From: UBA6522 sp965204155
Lineage (GTDB): Bacteria > Pseudomonadota > Gammaproteobacteria > Steroidobacterales > Rariloculaceae
Direction of reading: 5' to 3'
Assembly (NCBI GenBank): GCA_965204155.1
Contig: OZ241971.1
Span: 3,720,001-3,784,000, forward strand
Length of the DNA: 64,000 nucleotides
Positions 16,633-25,120 of the stretch are shown in pieces (the first letter of the stretch is position 1; each line of letters starts with the position of its first letter). Under the pieces are notes generated by a model, which saw nothing but the letters and a program-made list of their open reading frames with translations, made no database searches and had not been told where the DNA came from. The translations under genes were made by a program, and so were the position numbers.

Positions 16633-18717
16633 TCAGGTGACCTTCATGCCGGGTTTGGCGCCGCTGTCCGGACTCAGGAGAAAGATGTCGCTCCCCCCGG
16701 GGCCACTGGCCAATATCATGCCTTGGGAGGTGCCGAAACGCATCTTCCGGGGTTTGAGGTTGGCGACCACCACCACCAGCCTTTCCACCAGGTCCTCCGG
16801 GCGGTAGGCGGAGCGAATGCCCGCAAACACCTCCCGCTCGTCTCCGCCCAGGTCCACGCGCAGCTTCAGCAACCTGTCGGCGCCCTCCACGTAACCAGCT
16901 TCGATGACCCGGGCGATGCGCATGTCAACCCTTGCGAACTGCTCGATGTCGATCTCGTCCTTGTAGGTTGGTTTGGGGGTGTCGGGGCGCGTGCGGCTCT
17001 CGTCGACCATGGCTTGGACCTCCTTGGGTGGTACTCGCTCCAGCAAGCTCCGGAATCTCCGGAGGCGATGATCCAGCAGGGGCGTGCCCGCATCGCTCCA
17101 TGCGAGCGGGGCCCCGTTAAGAAATTCTTCCGCGCGCTCCGCCAGTCCCGGGACGACGGGCTTGAGGTAAACCATCAGCGAGCGAAACAGGTTGATGCCC
17201 TGAGTGCAGACGTCGACCACGCGTTGCGACTGCTGCGGATCCTTCGCCAGAATCCAGGGCTTTTCGCCGTCGATGTAGCGATTGGCGCGGTCGGCCAGCG
17301 CGATGATGCGTTTCAGTGCGCGGGAGTAGTCGCGCTGTTCGTAGTCGGCTTCGATTTGCTGCGCGGCGTCGGCAAAACTTCGGTACAGCTCCTCGTCGTG
17401 GAGCGTTTCGCCGAGCAGTCCGCCGTTGTGGCGGTGAATGAAACCGGCGCAGCGGCTGGCGATGTTGACCACCTTGCCGACAAGGTCCGAATTGAGCCGG
17501 GCGATGAAATCGTCCAGGTTCAAATCGATGTCGTCCGCCGACTTGCTGAGCTTGGCGGCGAAGTAATAGCGCAGGTAATCCGGATCCAGGTGTTTCGCGT
17601 AGGTGGAGGCCATAATGAACGTGCCCCGGCGTTTGGACATCTTCTTCCCGTCCACGGTGAGAAACCCGTGCACGAAGACGCCGGAAGGCTTGCGGTACCC
17701 CGCGCCGCTGAGCACGGACGGCCAGAACAAGGTATGGAAATAGACGATGTCCTTGCCGATGAAGTGATAGAGTTCGGTTTTCGCGGCGGCGGCCCAGTAG
17801 TCGTCGAAGTCGAGTCTGGCGCCGTGCCGGCTGTTGTCAGATTCAGCGCCGTGCCGGTGGTCGTCGAATTCGGCGCCGGCGCCGCGCGTTTCGCCGCCCG
17901 CCGCCGCGGACTGCCTGCATAGCTGCAGGAAACTCGCCATGTAGCCGATGGGCGCGTCGAACCAGACATAGAAGTACTTGCCGGATTCTCCCGGAATCTC
18001 GAAGCCGAAGTAGGGCTCATCCCGCGAAATGTCCCAGTCCTTGAGCCCGGCCCGGAACCACTCTTCGAGCTTCCGCACCATGGACGTATCGACGTGTTCG
18101 GGCACCCACGCCCTGAGTTCTTTCTCGAACGCGCTCAGCCGGAAGAAGAAATGTTCGGATTCGCGTAACGACGGCGTGGTCCCCGACACGACCGAGACGG
18201 GATTCTTCAGGTCCATGGGTGCGTAGGTTGCGCCGCAAACCTCGCAGGAGTCTCCGTATTGGTCCGCGGCGCCGCAGGACGGGCACTCGCCGCGCACGTA
18301 CCGATCGGGCAGGAACATGCGCCGCTCGTCGTCGTACGCCTGGGTGATGACCCTCCGGTCGATGTGTCCGTTCTCCCTGAGACGCCGATACATCTCCCGG
18401 GTCAGTTCCAGGTTCTCCGCGGAGTGCGTCGTCTGGTAGTTGTCGACGCTGATCCTGAAGCGCTCGAAATCCCTGCGATGCCCATCCGCGACTTCGGCGA
18501 CCAGCGTCTCGGGGGCGACCCCCGCCTCATCCGCCCGCATCATCGTCGGCGTACCGTGGGCGTCACTGGCGCAAACGTAGATGCAACGATGCCCCCGCAT
18601 GCGCTGGAATCGCACCCAGATGTCCGTCTGGGTGTACTCCACCAGGTGCCCAAGGTGCAGCGGACCGCTGGCGTAGGGCAGCGCGCTGGTCACCAGAATG
18701 TCGCGTGGGTCGGCCAC
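16633..18717 (-). CDS. metG: Methionyl-tRNA synthetase
   Basis: This 694-residue class I synthetase charges tRNA-Met. The HIGH motif appears as HLGH in ASGPLHLGHLVEY, the KMSKS loop as KMSKR in DGKKMSKRRGTF, and zinc-binding Cys pairs in CPSCGAADQYGDSCEVCG. A C-terminal tRNA-binding (OB-fold) dimerisation domain covers about residues 590-694 with VDMRIARVIEAG. A repetitive acidic/His insertion (around residues 279-302) encoded by a tandem DNA repeat lies before DFDDYWAA and is not a normal part of the family. The gene diverges from apbC with a 209-base gap in which I see no clear gene. Confidence 0.96.
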   Translation of the reverse strand: MADPRDILVTSALPYASGPLHLGHLVEYTQTDIWVRFQRMRGHRCIYVCASDAHGTPTMMRADEAGVAPETLVAEVADGHRRDFERFRISVDNYQTTHSAENLELTREMYRRLRENGHIDRRVITQAYDDERRMFLPDRYVRGECPSCGAADQYGDSCEVCGATYAPMDLKNPVSVVSGTTPSLRESEHFFFRLSAFEKELRAWVPEHVDTSMVRKLEEWFRAGLKDWDISRDEPYFGFEIPGESGKYFYVWFDAPIGYMASFLQLCRQSAAAGGETRGAGAEFDDHRHGAESDNSRHGARLDFDDYWAAAAKTELYHFIGKDIVYFHTLFWPSVLSGAGYRKPSGVFVHGFLTVDGKKMSKRRGTFIMASTYAKHLDPDYLRYYFAAKLSKSADDIDLNLDDFIARLNSDLVGKVVNIASRCAGFIHRHNGGLLGETLHDEELYRSFADAAQQIEADYEQRDYSRALKRIIALADRANRYIDGEKPWILAKDPQQSQRVVDVCTQGINLFRSLMVYLKPVVPGLAERAEEFLNGAPLAWSDAGTPLLDHRLRRFRSLLERVPPKEVQAMVDESRTRPDTPKPTYKDEIDIEQFARVDMRIARVIEAGYVEGADRLLKLRVDLGGDEREVFAGIRSAYRPEDLVERLVVVVANLKPRKMRFGTSQGMILASGPGGSDIFLLSPDSGAKPGMKVT
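17819..17883. repeat. 27-bp imperfect tandem repeat inside metG
   Basis: Two 27-base units, 17819-17845 and 17846-17872, both begin GCGCCGTGCCGG and share the ending pattern GTC-N-GATTC/GAATTC. A third partial unit (GCGCCGGCGCC) follows. The repeat is in frame and encodes a His/Asp-rich insertion in MetG. It probably grew by replication slippage. Confidence 0.75.
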
Positions 18718-18926
18718 TGCGCGGGACTCCGATCGGGGAATTGACGTGGTACAGGGATTGGTGCGCGATTATGCCATCGGAGCATCGGCGATGCTCCCGC
18801 CTTGTATCCGCGCCTCGGACTCACTCGCAACACGCAGGAACCTGTGGGACGGACCACCAGGCCAGCGATTGCTTTGAACGGATCGAAGCTCGACAATTGC
18901 GGTTTCCACCATATTGGTAGTCCCGC

Positions 18927-20024
18927 ATGAGCAGCCAGGAACAGGCGGCGCTCGAGGAGCGCGTTCGTACCTTCTTGATCCCCCATACGAATCTCCGACT
19001 GGGCGACTCGGGTGCTCGACTCGAAGTCGAGCCCGCCGCGAACGGGTATCGGGTAGCCATTCGCCTGGGCTTTCCCGCCGAGCGCAGCGCCGATGAATTG
19101 CTCGAAGGATTGCGTGACCACACGTCGTCACTGGGTATCGAAGCCGATGTTGCGTTCTCCGTGGACTGGGCGGTGGAGTCCCACTCCGTGCAGCACGGGC
19201 TCAAGCCAATGGGGGGCGTCAGCAACCTGATTGCCGTGGCTTCGGGGAAGGGCGGCGTGGGCAAATCCACCGTCACGGTGAATCTGGCACTGGCGTTTGC
19301 GCAGGAGGGCGCGCGGGTGGGGATACTCGATGCCGACATCTACGGACCCAGTCAGCCGCGGATGCTGGGGTTGATGGGTCAGCGGCCCGTGAGCAGGGAC
19401 GGCAAGTCGCTGGAACCCTTGGAGGCCCATGGAATCAAGGCCATGTCCATCGGATTCCTGGTGGACGAGCGCCAGCCGATGGCCTGGCGCGGGCCCATGG
19501 TGACATCGGCGCTGAACCAGTTGCTCAACGATACGAACTGGGGCCGGCTCGACTACCTGCTGGTGGACATGCCGCCCGGTACCGGCGATATCCAGCTTAC
19601 GCTGTCCCAGCGCGTGCCGGTGAGCGGCGCGGTCATCGTGACCACGCCCCAGGCCATTTCGCTGGCGGATGCACGCAAGGGCCTTGAAATGTTCCAGAAG
19701 GTCAACGTGCCGATTCTGGGCATCGTGGAGAACATGAGCCGGCACATCTGCCCCAGTTGCGGGCACGAGGAGCCTATCTTCGGCCATGGTGGCGCGGAGG
19801 GGCTGGCCGTGGAGTACGACCTGCCGATGCTGGGAGGGCTGCCGCTGGACGGCCGCATCCGCGAAACCACGGACCGCGGTGAGCCCACTGTGGTTGCCGC
19901 ACCGGACGGTTCTCTGGCGCGGTACTACCTGCAGATCGCGAGGGCGGCGGGCGCGCAACTGGCCTCGGAGGGCAAGGACTACAGCCAATTGTTCCCCACG
20001 ATCACCGTGGAGGAAAACACGTGA
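18927..20024 (+). CDS. apbC: Mrp/NBP35-family iron-sulfur carrier ATPase
   Basis: This 365-residue P-loop ATPase binds and transfers Fe-S clusters. An N-terminal MIP18-like domain (residues 1-90) precedes the deviant Walker A SGKGGVGKSTVTVN, the switch segment DADIYGPSQPRMLG, the DMPPGTGDIQLTLSQ block, and the CPSCG motif whose two Cys bind a bridging cluster. The gene stands divergent to metG, the same neighbourhood as mrp in E. coli. Its stop overlaps the GTG start of dcd. Confidence 0.94.
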   Translation: MSSQEQAALEERVRTFLIPHTNLRLGDSGARLEVEPAANGYRVAIRLGFPAERSADELLEGLRDHTSSLGIEADVAFSVDWAVESHSVQHGLKPMGGVSNLIAVASGKGGVGKSTVTVNLALAFAQEGARVGILDADIYGPSQPRMLGLMGQRPVSRDGKSLEPLEAHGIKAMSIGFLVDERQPMAWRGPMVTSALNQLLNDTNWGRLDYLLVDMPPGTGDIQLTLSQRVPVSGAVIVTTPQAISLADARKGLEMFQKVNVPILGIVENMSRHICPSCGHEEPIFGHGGAEGLAVEYDLPMLGGLPLDGRIRETTDRGEPTVVAAPDGSLARYYLQIARAAGAQLASEGKDYSQLFPTITVEENT

Positions 20025-20587
20025 CCATCCGCTCGGACCGGTGGATACGCCGCATGGCGCTCGGACAGGGGATGATCGAGCCGTTCCAGGAGGATCAGGT
20101 GCGGCGCCTGGGCGGTGACAGGGTGATTTCCTACGGCACGTCCAGCTACGGCTACGACGTGCGCTGTGCGGCGGAATTCAAGGTGTTCACCAACATCAAT
20201 TCCGCGATCGTCGACCCCAAGGGATTCGACGACTCCAGTTTCGTCGACAAGCAGGGCGAGATCTGCATCGTGCCCCCGAATTCCTTCGCGCTGGCGAGAA
20301 CGGTCGAGTACTTCCGCATTCCGCGCAACGTACTGACCATCTGCCTGGGCAAGTCGACCTATGCCCGTTGCGGCATTATCGTCAACGTCACGCCCCTGGA
20401 ACCCGAGTGGGAAGGGCATGTGACGCTGGAATTCTCCAATACCACGCCCCTGCCGGCGAAAATCTACGCCAACGAAGGCGTCGCCCAGATGATCTTCTTC
20501 GAGGCGGACGAGGTTTGCGAGATCAGCTACCGGGACCGCGACGGCAAGTATCAGGGGCAAACGGGAGTCACGCTGCCGAAGGGATAG
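20021..20587 (+). CDS. dcd: dCTP deaminase
   Basis: dCTP deaminase makes dUTP from dCTP for thymidylate synthesis and forms a trimer. The 188 residues include SSYGYDVRCAAEF, the catalytic segment PLEPEWEGHVTLEFSNTTPL with the key Glu, and the C-terminal YQGQTGVTLPK typical of the mono-functional enzyme. The start is GTG 20021 in a GTGA overlap with the apbC stop, which indicates translational coupling. Confidence 0.96.
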   Translation: MTIRSDRWIRRMALGQGMIEPFQEDQVRRLGGDRVISYGTSSYGYDVRCAAEFKVFTNINSAIVDPKGFDDSSFVDKQGEICIVPPNSFALARTVEYFRIPRNVLTICLGKSTYARCGIIVNVTPLEPEWEGHVTLEFSNTTPLPAKIYANEGVAQMIFFEADEVCEISYRDRDGKYQGQTGVTLPKG

Positions 20588-20592
20588 CGCAT

Positions 20593-20631
20593 GCGCCGTT
20601 TCGGCGCTCGCGAGCATGGTGCTCGCGAGCG
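20593..20631. terminator. Overlapping hairpins between convergent dcd and DUF3108 genes
   Basis: A 12-bp perfect stem (CGCTCGCGAGCA, loop TGG, TGCTCGCGAGCG) spans 20605-20631. A smaller 6-bp stem (GCGCCG, loop TTT, CGGCGC) spans 20593-20607 and shares three bases with it, so the two compete. They stand 6 bases past the dcd stop in the gap between convergent genes. No T-tract follows on either strand. A bidirectional transcript end or a 3'-end-protecting hairpin is likely. Confidence 0.55.
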
Positions 20632-20717
20632 GGGCCTCGGGCCCGGCGGCCAGGGGCCACGACTACACGCCCGCGCACGGCGCCCGCTGGGGACCTCGCT
20701 CCGCGGTTACCGATTCG

Positions 20718-21455
20718 TCACGGACGCTGATCGTGCCACCGAACGCTTTTGAGCTGGAACGCTGCACGCGTTTCGCCGTCGTTCTGACGCTCGATTCGAA
20801 CCGGCAGGGTGCGCAGGCCGGGGGCCAGCCACACCAGGGTCCGGCGCGATGAGCCCAACCGTTGCTGGATCAGCTTCCGGGTCAGGACAGGGCCCAGCGG
20901 CGTATCCAGCGTTTCCTCCCCGTCCGCGCGCAACTCGTGGGTTTCGGGACCATCCATGTCGAGCAGGGTCACATTCTCCGTGGAGAAATCGTCGCCGAGC
21001 AGCATCAGTGCGACATGCAGGCTTCCCCGGTCCAGCGTGTCTGGCAGTAACTGCGGCTCCAGGCGAGTGTCTCCGGTCGTGATGGAGGCGCGACCGCGCT
21101 CCCAGTCGAACTCGATGTTGAAACTGTTCCTCTCCCGCCGAGTGCCGTCATGCAGCGAATACGTCAAGGGCCGGATTTGCCCGCCCTCAAGTACGAAAAT
21201 GCTGAGTTCCTCCACCGGCCTCGGCACGAACAGCCGGTACAGGCCCCTGACGCGCGATACGGAGCGAAACTCGTAGATGCTTAGCTCGGCATCCAGAAGC
21301 GTCACCGAGAACTCCGCATCGCCGACGGCGCGGCCCCGGTCGTAGACCTCATAGACGGCGTTGTAGCGCGGCAGTTCGTCCGCGGCATGGACACTTCCGG
21401 TGGCGACGCCGGCCGCGGCGCACAGGAGCGCTGCGACCGGGGCATCAACTCTCAT
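20718..21455 (-). CDS. Exported DUF3108-family protein
   Basis: This 245-residue protein has a signal peptide (residues 1-24, ending VHAAD) and a beta-rich body beginning LPRYNAVYEVYDRGRAVGDAE, as in the DUF3108 family of periplasmic proteins. Segments DTPLGPVLTRKLIQQR and LVWLAPGLRTLPVRIE are typical of the family. Its start overlaps the purN end by 11 bases; DUF3108 genes often follow purN in Gammaproteobacteria. Molecular function is unknown. A role at the envelope is inferred from its export. Confidence 0.82.
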   Translation of the reverse strand: MRVDAPVAALLCAAAGVATGSVHAADELPRYNAVYEVYDRGRAVGDAEFSVTLLDAELSIYEFRSVSRVRGLYRLFVPRPVEELSIFVLEGGQIRPLTYSLHDGTRRERNSFNIEFDWERGRASITTGDTRLEPQLLPDTLDRGSLHVALMLLGDDFSTENVTLLDMDGPETHELRADGEETLDTPLGPVLTRKLIQQRLGSSRRTLVWLAPGLRTLPVRIERQNDGETRAAFQLKSVRWHDQRP

Positions 21456-22089
21456 GCTTCACTTCGACCGGCCCGGTCATCGGCATACCGTCAAAAATCG
21501 CTTCATCACCGGTAAATTGGACCAGCCCGCTGGCGCACCATTCCACGGCGCGGGGAAAAATCATGTACTCGACTTCGTGAATGCGCGCAGCAAGGCTCGC
21601 CTCGTCGTCGCCCGCGAGCACCGGGATTCGGCATTGAATGATGCCCGGGCCGGCATCCAGTTCCTCGGTGACGAAGTGGACCGTCGCGCCGTGAAAGGCG
21701 TCGCCGGCATCGAGCACGCGGCGATGCGTATGCAAACCCTTGAACTTCGGCAGCAACGAAGGATGGATATTGATGATGCGATCGCCGAAGCGCGCGACGA
21801 ACGCCTGGCCGAGTATCCGCATGAAGCCCGACAGCACGATCAGATCCGGTTCGCAGGCTTCGATCGCGTCGCCCAGAGCGACGTCGTATGCCTCGCGGTC
21901 TGCGAAACCCATCGCGGATAGGTGATGTGCTGCGATGCCTGCCCCCCGCGCGCGCTCCAGGCTCCTGCTTCGATGGTCGGAGAACACCGCCACCACGCGA
22001 ATGCGATCATGGCTCCGGGCAGCGTAGTCGATCAGGTTCTGCAGATTCGTGCCCTCACCGGAGCTCAGTATGACGACCCTGAACGGCAC
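21445..22089 (-). CDS. purN: Phosphoribosylglycinamide formyltransferase
   Basis: PurN transfers a formyl group from 10-formyl-THF to GAR in purine synthesis. The 214 residues begin with FRVVILSSGEGTNLQNLID and hold the catalytic Asn and His of INIHPSLLPKFKGLHTH and the Asp of ELDAGPGIIQ. GTG 22089 gives the family's normal N-terminus. A TTG at 22101, overlapping the purM stop (TTGA) and preceded by AAGG at good spacing, would add four residues and is a real alternative. Confidence 0.93.
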   Translation of the reverse strand: MPFRVVILSSGEGTNLQNLIDYAARSHDRIRVVAVFSDHRSRSLERARGAGIAAHHLSAMGFADREAYDVALGDAIEACEPDLIVLSGFMRILGQAFVARFGDRIINIHPSLLPKFKGLHTHRRVLDAGDAFHGATVHFVTEELDAGPGIIQCRIPVLAGDDEASLAARIHEVEYMIFPRAVEWCASGLVQFTGDEAIFDGMPMTGPVEVKHES

Positions 22090-22097
22090 GCCGGCTG

Positions 22098-23129
22098 TCA
22101 ACTGACTCGCGCCTTTTCGTAACGGTCCCGCACGATGCGGCCGATGACCCAGGCTTTCTCGCCGCAGTCCTGCAGTATCGCGAGGGCCTCCTCGACGTCT
22201 GACGGCGAGACGACCACGCACATGCCGATACCGCAGTTGAAGGTACGCAGCATTTCGACTTCAGCGACGCCTGCATTCCGCAACCAGTCGAATACGGGTT
22301 GCGAAGGCCAGGAGGTTGAGTCCAGGCGTGCGCCCAGCTTGTTCGGCAGAACCCGGGGGATATTCTCGATCAGCCCTCCGCCGGTAATGTGCACGATGCC
22401 CTTGACCGAAACTTCCCTTATCAGCTTGATGATCGTATCGGCGTAGATTCGGGTGGGCGTCAGGAGCTGCTCGATCAGGGGGCGTTCGCCGGCCTGCGTA
22501 TTTTCGTCCGCCCCCGTGTGTTCCAGCACGCGGCGTATGAGCGAAAAGCCATTGGAGTGCGTACCCGAAGAACCCAGTCCAATAATGGTGTCTCCGGGCT
22601 TGATGTTTTGCCCATCGATTATCTGGGGCTCTTCGACCACGCCCACGCAGAAACCGGCCAGGTCGTAGTCGACCGACATTTCCATGCCCGGATGCTCTGC
22701 GGTCTCGCCGCCGATGAGGGCGGCCCCTGCCAGTTCGCATCCCCTGGCGATTCCGCTGACGACCCGCGCAGCGACATCCACGTCCAGCTTCGGCGTGACG
22801 AGGTAATCCAGGAAGAACAACGGTTCCGCTCCGACGACGATCACATCGTTGGCGCACATTGCGACCAGGTCGATCCCGACGGCTTCGTGAGCGTCATATT
22901 GGATGGCCAGTTCAATCTTTGTGCCGACGCCGTCGGTGCCGGCAACCAGGATGGGGCGCCGGAATCGATCCACCGGCACCTTGAAAAGGCCGCCGAATCC
23001 GCCCAGCTCGCCCAGCACCTCCACACGCCGCGTCCGCGCGACGGCGCCCTTGATTCGCTCGACCAACTCCTGGCCGGCGTCGATATTCACGCCGGCGGCC
23101 TTGTAGGTCAGCAATGGTTTGGCGCGCAC
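22098..23129 (-). CDS. purM: Phosphoribosylformylglycinamidine cyclo-ligase
   Basis: AIR synthetase closes the imidazole ring of purines using ATP. The 343 residues show LLTYKAAGVNIDAGQELV, GTDGVGTKIELAI, the metal-binding VAMCANDVIVVGAEPLFF, LIGGETAEHPGM and THSNGFSLIRR. The GTG start at 23129 follows an AAGGAGA sequence eight bases upstream, which outweighs the more distant upstream starts. It is the first gene of purM-purN-DUF3108, with DUF2066 divergent. Confidence 0.95.
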   Translation of the reverse strand: MRAKPLLTYKAAGVNIDAGQELVERIKGAVARTRRVEVLGELGGFGGLFKVPVDRFRRPILVAGTDGVGTKIELAIQYDAHEAVGIDLVAMCANDVIVVGAEPLFFLDYLVTPKLDVDVAARVVSGIARGCELAGAALIGGETAEHPGMEMSVDYDLAGFCVGVVEEPQIIDGQNIKPGDTIIGLGSSGTHSNGFSLIRRVLEHTGADENTQAGERPLIEQLLTPTRIYADTIIKLIREVSVKGIVHITGGGLIENIPRVLPNKLGARLDSTSWPSQPVFDWLRNAGVAEVEMLRTFNCGIGMCVVVSPSDVEEALAILQDCGEKAWVIGRIVRDRYEKARVS

Positions 23130-23187
23130 TTCTCTTGTTCTCCTTGACACAGCGCCCACGGTACCGGGAGGCGGGTCGCCCAACCGC

Positions 23188-23193
23188 TATAAT
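23188..23193 (+). promoter_or_regulatory. Perfect TATAAT upstream of the DUF2066 gene
   Basis: A consensus -10 hexamer lies 28 bases before the DUF2066 start in the purM/DUF2066 divergent gap. No recognisable -35 stands at 16-18 bases; a TTGACA exists at 23144-23149 but is 38 bases away. Start-site mapping would be needed to use it. Confidence 0.4.
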
Positions 23194-23221
23194 ACGAGAG
23201 TACGGCATCCCGAGTGTACTG

Positions 23222-24310
23222 ATGAGGAAGACCATTGGCCGGACACGTCTCGTCCCGGCCTGCACGATCATGCTGGCGATCGCCGCAGTCCTCGTTCCGG
23301 CGGCGGTTTTCCCGGCCATTTTCGAAAATCTCTACATGGTTACCGTACCGCTGAATTCTCGGGTCACGACACAGCGAGCGCTGCGAACGGATGCGGACTT
23401 CGACCGGTTCGCCATGGGAGAATTGCTGATTCGAATCACCGGCCAACGCGATGCCCCGACCCATCCGGCCCTGCTGGACCTGGTGCAGGACGCAGGTCGA
23501 TATGTGGTTCAAAGAGGTAATCCCGACAGGGAGAATCTGCTCATCGTCTTCGATTCGCCCGGGTTGCAGCAAGCGCTGACGGCAAGAAACCAACCCGTGT
23601 GGGGAGAAGAGCGTCCGCTGACATTGCTTTGGGTCGCCATCGACGGAGGTCCCGGGGAACGCGGGATATTGGCGGCAAGCCCTTCGCCGGTCCCAGGCAG
23701 CGAGATCGTGGAGGCCGCTGCCGTGACGTTGCGCGAGGAATTGCTCGAAGCGGCGAATCAGCGCGGACTCCCCATATCTCTGCCGCTCATGGACGTGCAG
23801 GATCTGAATGCGGTGGACTTTATCGATGTCTGGGGCAATTTCTCCGATCGCCTGACCCGGGCATCGGAGCGATACGCGCCGGATGCAGTCCTGACCGGCC
23901 GCATCCGCCTGGGCGAGGAGGGTTTCGAGACCGCTCAGTGGACCCTGCTGAGGGGCGGGACCCTGCGCCCGCTGCCGGGCGCCGCGGTCCGGTCGGGCCT
24001 CGACGATCTGGCCGACCTTTACGCCCTGGAATTCGGCGGCATCGGCGGCGCGACGAGCGCTCGCCTCGTGGTCGCGGGCGTCGAGACGCTGGATGACTAC
24101 GGCCGCGTGATGAGCTACCTGGAAAGCCTGAGCGTTCTGCAGTCGGTACAGCTGGAACAACTTGTGGGCGCGGAAATGACGCTGCGCGTGGAAGCCCGTG
24201 GCGGCGCCCTGGTGCTGAACAGGGTCCTGGCGCTGGGTGAAGTGCTCTCCGCATCTTCCGCAGGCGGCGACGAAATCGGCGGCGACCTGATTTACTCGCT
24301 GACCAGATAA
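23222..24310 (+). CDS. DUF2066 family exported protein
   Basis: This 362-residue protein has an N-terminal hydrophobic signal (residues 11-32) followed by a conserved mature start, NLYMVTVPLNSRVTTQRALR. The central segments EERPLTLLWVAIDGG and TLREELLEAANQRGLPISLP match the DUF2066 family that regularly stands next to purM in Gammaproteobacteria. A C-terminal segment (VAGVETLDDYGRVMSYLESL) resembles the periplasmic repeat of that family. ATG 23222 gives the signal. Function is unknown. Confidence 0.8.
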   Translation: MRKTIGRTRLVPACTIMLAIAAVLVPAAVFPAIFENLYMVTVPLNSRVTTQRALRTDADFDRFAMGELLIRITGQRDAPTHPALLDLVQDAGRYVVQRGNPDRENLLIVFDSPGLQQALTARNQPVWGEERPLTLLWVAIDGGPGERGILAASPSPVPGSEIVEAAAVTLREELLEAANQRGLPISLPLMDVQDLNAVDFIDVWGNFSDRLTRASERYAPDAVLTGRIRLGEEGFETAQWTLLRGGTLRPLPGAAVRSGLDDLADLYALEFGGIGGATSARLVVAGVETLDDYGRVMSYLESLSVLQSVQLEQLVGAEMTLRVEARGGALVLNRVLALGEVLSASSAGGDEIGGDLIYSLTR

Positions 24311-24397
24311 CGCGAAAATACCGGCTCGCGCCCGGCGTCACGATCCCGGGACTTGATTCCAGATACCAGACCGACAGATTCAAGAACGGGATTGCCC

Positions 24398-24967
24398 ATG
24401 CAGCTCAACTGGATACCAAACGCGATTTGCATCGCGCGCGTCATCCTGGTCGCCCCGATCGTGGTGTTCCTTTCGCAGCAGGAGTACCTCACGGCCGTGA
24501 TACTGATCGGCATCGCCGGCATATCCGATGCGGTGGACGGTTTCCTGGCGCGGCAATTTCACTGGCGTACGCGGTTTGGCAGCATTCTGGATCCGGCGGC
24601 CGACAAGCTCCTGGCGATCAGTGTCTTCTTCACTCTGGCCTACCTGGGGTTGATCCCCCTGAGTCTGGCAATTCTGGTCGTGGCGAGGGACGCGGTCATC
24701 GTCGGCGGCGCGGCGGCCTACCAGTGGCTCGTGGCTCCGCTGGAGGGTGAGCCCAGGCTCATCAGCCGCATCAACACCACGTGCCAGTTCATTTTCGTGG
24801 GGCTGACGCTGACCGCTGCCGCCTTCGCCTGGCCGCCGGCAATCTGGGTGTTGATCGCCGGTGCTGCGGTGGTCTTCACCAGCATCACCAGCGGCCTGGA
24901 CTATGCGCTCAACTGGAGCACGCAGGCCTGGCAGGAGAAGCGAGTGGTCGGAGCCGTTGAACTCTAG
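24398..24967 (+). CDS. CDP-alcohol phosphatidyltransferase (PgsA-like)
   Basis: This 189-residue membrane enzyme belongs to the family that swaps CMP of CDP-diacylglycerol for an alcohol phosphate. The diagnostic motif DG-x2-AR-x8-G-x3-D-x3-D is perfect in VDGFLARQFHWRTRFGSILD followed by PAAD. About five further hydrophobic helices follow. The start MQLNWIPNAICIARV resembles PgsA proteins (phosphatidylglycerophosphate synthase), but cardiolipin-synthase-type members share the fold, so the substrate is left open. It follows the DUF2066 gene by 87 bases. Confidence 0.85.
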   Translation: MQLNWIPNAICIARVILVAPIVVFLSQQEYLTAVILIGIAGISDAVDGFLARQFHWRTRFGSILDPAADKLLAISVFFTLAYLGLIPLSLAILVVARDAVIVGGAAAYQWLVAPLEGEPRLISRINTTCQFIFVGLTLTAAAFAWPPAIWVLIAGAAVVFTSITSGLDYALNWSTQAWQEKRVVGAVEL

Positions 24968-25120
24968 CGCTGCAATCAAATCATCCGAATCTGGCGGTTG
25001 GTTGCAGCACCAGCAGCTGGTCCCGAACATGACCACCCGGTAATGCCTTTCCGCATTGACCGGATGTGCGGTTTGATTGATGATGGACCGAGATCAGGTC
25101 CAACGCGTGGAGCGAGTCCC

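Noticed and set aside
23144..23193. A complete sigma70 promoter (TTGACA plus TATAAT) before the DUF2066 gene
   Set aside because: The two hexamers are 38 bases apart, far more than the 16-18 needed, so only the -10 is reported.
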